A DNA stretch of 64,000 bases, from the NCBI RefSeq assembly GCF_004799405.1, contig NZ_SSMW01000138.1, forward strand, positions 1 through 64,000, given 5' to 3'. Below, piece by piece: positions 62,348 to 64,000 of the stretch (position 1 is the first letter of the stretch; each line of letters opens with the position of its first letter). This stretch comes from Bradyrhizobium sp. (GTDB lineage: Bacteria; Pseudomonadota; Alphaproteobacteria; Rhizobiales; Xanthobacteraceae). The position numbers and the translations under genes are program-made. A model generated the notes under the pieces. It was not told where the DNA came from and ran no database searches. It was given only the letters and a program-made list of their open reading frames with translations.

Positions 62348-62458
62348 GCGGAGTTGAGTAATGCAGCCTGAGCAAAAGCTCGTCCTCATCACCGGAGCGG
62401 GCTCGGGCATTGGACGCGCCCTTTGCGTCGAAGCGGCGCAGCGCGGGATGGTGGTGGC
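62348..62458 (+). repeat. Direct repeat, right copy (HDO end plus SDR start)
   Basis: Second copy of the 111-nt repeat. It begins with a leftover of the HDO tail (NAELSNAA and stop, 62345-62371) that has no HDO gene in front of it, then the intact SDR start at 62361. Confidence 0.8.
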
Positions 62459-63125
62459 GCTTTGCGGGCGCCGCCAGAACGCGCTCGAGGCAACCCGTGC
62501 GCTGCTGGGAACCGCGGCCCCACATTTTATTATTCCGGCGGATATTACGCGGCCCGAGGATCGAAGCGTTATCGTCGAGCGTATCAGGAATCAGCGAGGA
62601 GCGCTCGACATTCTGATCAACAATGCGGGCATCGTGGAAGGCGGCCCACTGGAGACGTTGGACGACGCTACGCTGGCCCGAACGTTCCAGACCAATGTCA
62701 TGGCGCCGATATCGTTGACGCGGGATCTGATGCCCTTGCTGATCGCCGCAGTGCCATCGCGCGTTGTGAATGTCGGCTCGATTTTCGGTGACATCGGGTA
62801 TCCGGACTTCACCTGCTATTCCGCGGCGAAATTTGCGTTGCGAGGTTTCTCGATTGCGCTGCGCCGCGAATGGAAACGGAAGGGAATTGGCGTGACCTAC
62901 GCCGCGCCGCGCGCCACGCGAACCGATGCGGCCGTCGCGTTTACTGACCTCATCGCCAGGACCAAAATGAGTATGGATTCGCCGGAACAGGTCGCGGGAC
63001 AAATCTGGCGGGCGATAGCGGCCGGACGTGATTCCGTTTACGCGCCGGCGCCGGAACGATTCTACGTTCTCATCCAGCGGCTCTTTCCACGCATCATCGA
63101 CTGGTCGCTGCAGCGGCCTTCATGA
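62361..63125 (+). CDS. SDR-family oxidoreductase
   Basis: A 254-residue classical SDR: TGAGSGIGRA at residues 11-20, NNAG near 88, GSIFGDIG with catalytic Ser and YSAAK (Tyr/Lys pair) near 150-160. The late KIGVTYAAPRATRT-like region lacks the usual PG motif (it has APRATRT). It is the intact partner of the damaged SDR start at 60573. Its overlap of HDO tail and SDR start suggests both were translationally coupled in the ancestral cassette. It probably reduces or oxidises a product of the ligase/HDO pathway. Confidence 0.88.
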   Translation: MQPEQKLVLITGAGSGIGRALCVEAAQRGMVVALCGRRQNALEATRALLGTAAPHFIIPADITRPEDRSVIVERIRNQRGALDILINNAGIVEGGPLETLDDATLARTFQTNVMAPISLTRDLMPLLIAAVPSRVVNVGSIFGDIGYPDFTCYSAAKFALRGFSIALRREWKRKGIGVTYAAPRATRTDAAVAFTDLIARTKMSMDSPEQVAGQIWRAIAAGRDSVYAPAPERFYVLIQRLFPRIIDWSLQRPS

Positions 63126-63171
63126 CATTCGCCGATCCTGTCAACCGGAACCGACAATAAGGTATTGCCAC

Positions 63172-63831
63172 ATGACCACACGCAGAACCGTCCTCGTATC
63201 CGTATTGCTGGCAACGACCGGTTTCCACGTGATACCCGCCCTGGCGGCGGACGCAGCGGATACGGAAGTCCATCGGCTGCAATCGACCTGGGAGGCGATC
63301 AAGTTTAGCGTCCCCGAAGGGGATGAGCAGACCAGACAAATGAACGCGCTTGGCGAAGACGCGGATGCCGTCGCTGCGAAGTTTCCCGATAGACCGGAAA
63401 TATTGATTTGGGATGGCATTATCACCAGCGAGAGGGCCTCGATGGCGAGCGCGTTCTCTGCGCTTGGCCTTGCCAAACGTGCCCGCGACATCCTGGAACA
63501 GGCCTACAAAATGGCTCCCGCCAAGCTCGATGCGGGCGCTACGACAAGCCTCGGTGTGTTGTATTATCGTGTTCCGGGTTTTCCGATCGGTTTTGGCGAC
63601 AAAGCAAAAGCCCGCCAGTTGCTGGAGCAGGCCGTCAAACTTGCACCCGCTGGACTGGACGCCTGGTATTTTTATGGTGACTTCCTTTATGAACAGAAGG
63701 AATACCCGAGGGCTGCCGAAGTATTTCGTCACGCGCTCGGCCTGCCTCCACATCCTGATCGACCGGTTTGGGATAAGAACCGCCGGCTGGTTATCGAGGA
63801 GCGGCTTGCCAGCATCGCGGCGAAGCAGTGA
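63172..63831 (+). CDS. Exported TPR protein
   Basis: A 219-residue product from the ATG at 63172 (MTTRRTVLVSVLLATTGFHV, signal peptide to ALAA). Helical repeats follow: LAKRARDILEQAYKMAPAKL, KAKARQLLEQAVKLAPAGLD and YPRAAEVFRHALGLPPHPD. TatT-like TPR proteins of this size occur in the periplasm. The gene follows the SDR by 46 nt and overlaps the next gene by four bases, so it belongs to this transcription unit. Confidence 0.8.
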   Translation: MTTRRTVLVSVLLATTGFHVIPALAADAADTEVHRLQSTWEAIKFSVPEGDEQTRQMNALGEDADAVAAKFPDRPEILIWDGIITSERASMASAFSALGLAKRARDILEQAYKMAPAKLDAGATTSLGVLYYRVPGFPIGFGDKAKARQLLEQAVKLAPAGLDAWYFYGDFLYEQKEYPRAAEVFRHALGLPPHPDRPVWDKNRRLVIEERLASIAAKQ

Positions 63832-64000
63832 AAAGCAGCCATCAGAACCCGTCGCGGAGTGGCAACGTCATCCCGAGCTCCGGTCACGCCTTGGATCGGC
63901 TGTGGCATGCTTTAGGTGCGCAGTTGCGGCATCCGTCTGGCGCCATCGGATCCCTGCTCGGTTGGCTTATGGCAATTGCCAATAACGAACCAAACAGGTT
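63828..64000 (+). CDS. Partial class I SAM-dependent methyltransferase (N-terminal 57 residues)
   Basis: A GTG at 63828 overlaps the preceding stop (GTGA), and the frame stays open to the window edge. The text LWHALGAQLRHPSGAIGSLL, then GWLMAIANNEPNR is the typical start of small class I methyltransferases, where the SAM-binding VLELGCGPG motif would follow just past the edge. Only the N-terminus is in the window, so the call rests on that opening. It extends the acyl/HDO/SDR operon. Confidence 0.65.
   Translation, partial: MKSSHQNPSRSGNVIPSSGHALDRLWHALGAQLRHPSGAIGSLLGWLMAIANNEPNR

Overview
The window looks like a chromosomal segment of a Bradyrhizobium-type alphaproteobacterium (Nitrobacteraceae). 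The support is indirect but consistent: high GC, many small proteins of the type common in Bradyrhizobium, a phasin, a TAXI-type TRAP transporter, 14-bp FNR/FixK-type boxes, an Irr-type iron control element, an EcfG-type promoter and palindromic intergenic repeats. No rRNA, tRNA, CRISPR array or intact insertion sequence was recognised.

Layout. (1) 0-4.8 kb: a partial unknown gene at the left edge, then a minus-strand run encoding a secreted beta-rich protein, two small zinc-ribbon proteins, a membrane protein and an exported caspase-like peptidase. (2) 5-17 kb: an exported epoxide-hydrolase-like enzyme, an exported glycosidase-like protein and a 2864-residue cyclic beta-glucan synthase (GT84 plus GH94). 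(3) 17-28 kb: a low-oxygen and stress block of small genes, two Crp/Fnr regulators, ExoD, phasin, a GlsB-type protein and an HWE/HisKA_2 kinase, with five FNR/FixK-type boxes. It also holds decayed genes: a lysine-rich protein, a BclA-like transporter and a VIT1 fragment. (4) 28-33 kb: two divergent paralogues joining TPRs to an ATP-grasp-like domain, then an orphan TadG-like protein. (5) 33-49 kb: housekeeping and transport genes (TctAB, aldo-keto reductase, thioesterase, Nudix, TAXI-TRAP with DUF1850, SDR, propionyl-CoA synthetase-like ligase), with five palindromic repeats between 42.0 and 48.6 kb.

(6) 49.2-54.8 kb: a redox locus with hemerythrin, HiPIP, three diheme c4-like cytochromes, a Cyc2-like protein (one heme motif followed by a porin-like barrel) and an outer-membrane barrel. 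An FNR-like box lies between the divergent arms. The set resembles the parts of an outer-membrane electron conduit, for example for Fe(II) oxidation. (7) 55-64 kb: a thermostable-hemolysin-family protein, an AMP-forming acyl ligase, a two-component system, a heme-oxygenase-like diiron oxidase (HDO), a GT39 glycosyltransferase, an SDR, an exported TPR protein and the start of a methyltransferase. A perfect 17-bp Irr iron control element lies 22 bp before the first gene. The locus carries remnants of its own genes: a truncated HDO copy, the hemolysin/ligase junction, and a 111-bp repeat of the HDO/SDR junction flanking the glycosyltransferase. It therefore seems to have undergone repeated partial duplication. 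Loci 7 and 6 are the strongest candidates for an undescribed system, followed by the TPR/ATP-grasp pair and the caspase/zinc-ribbon operon.
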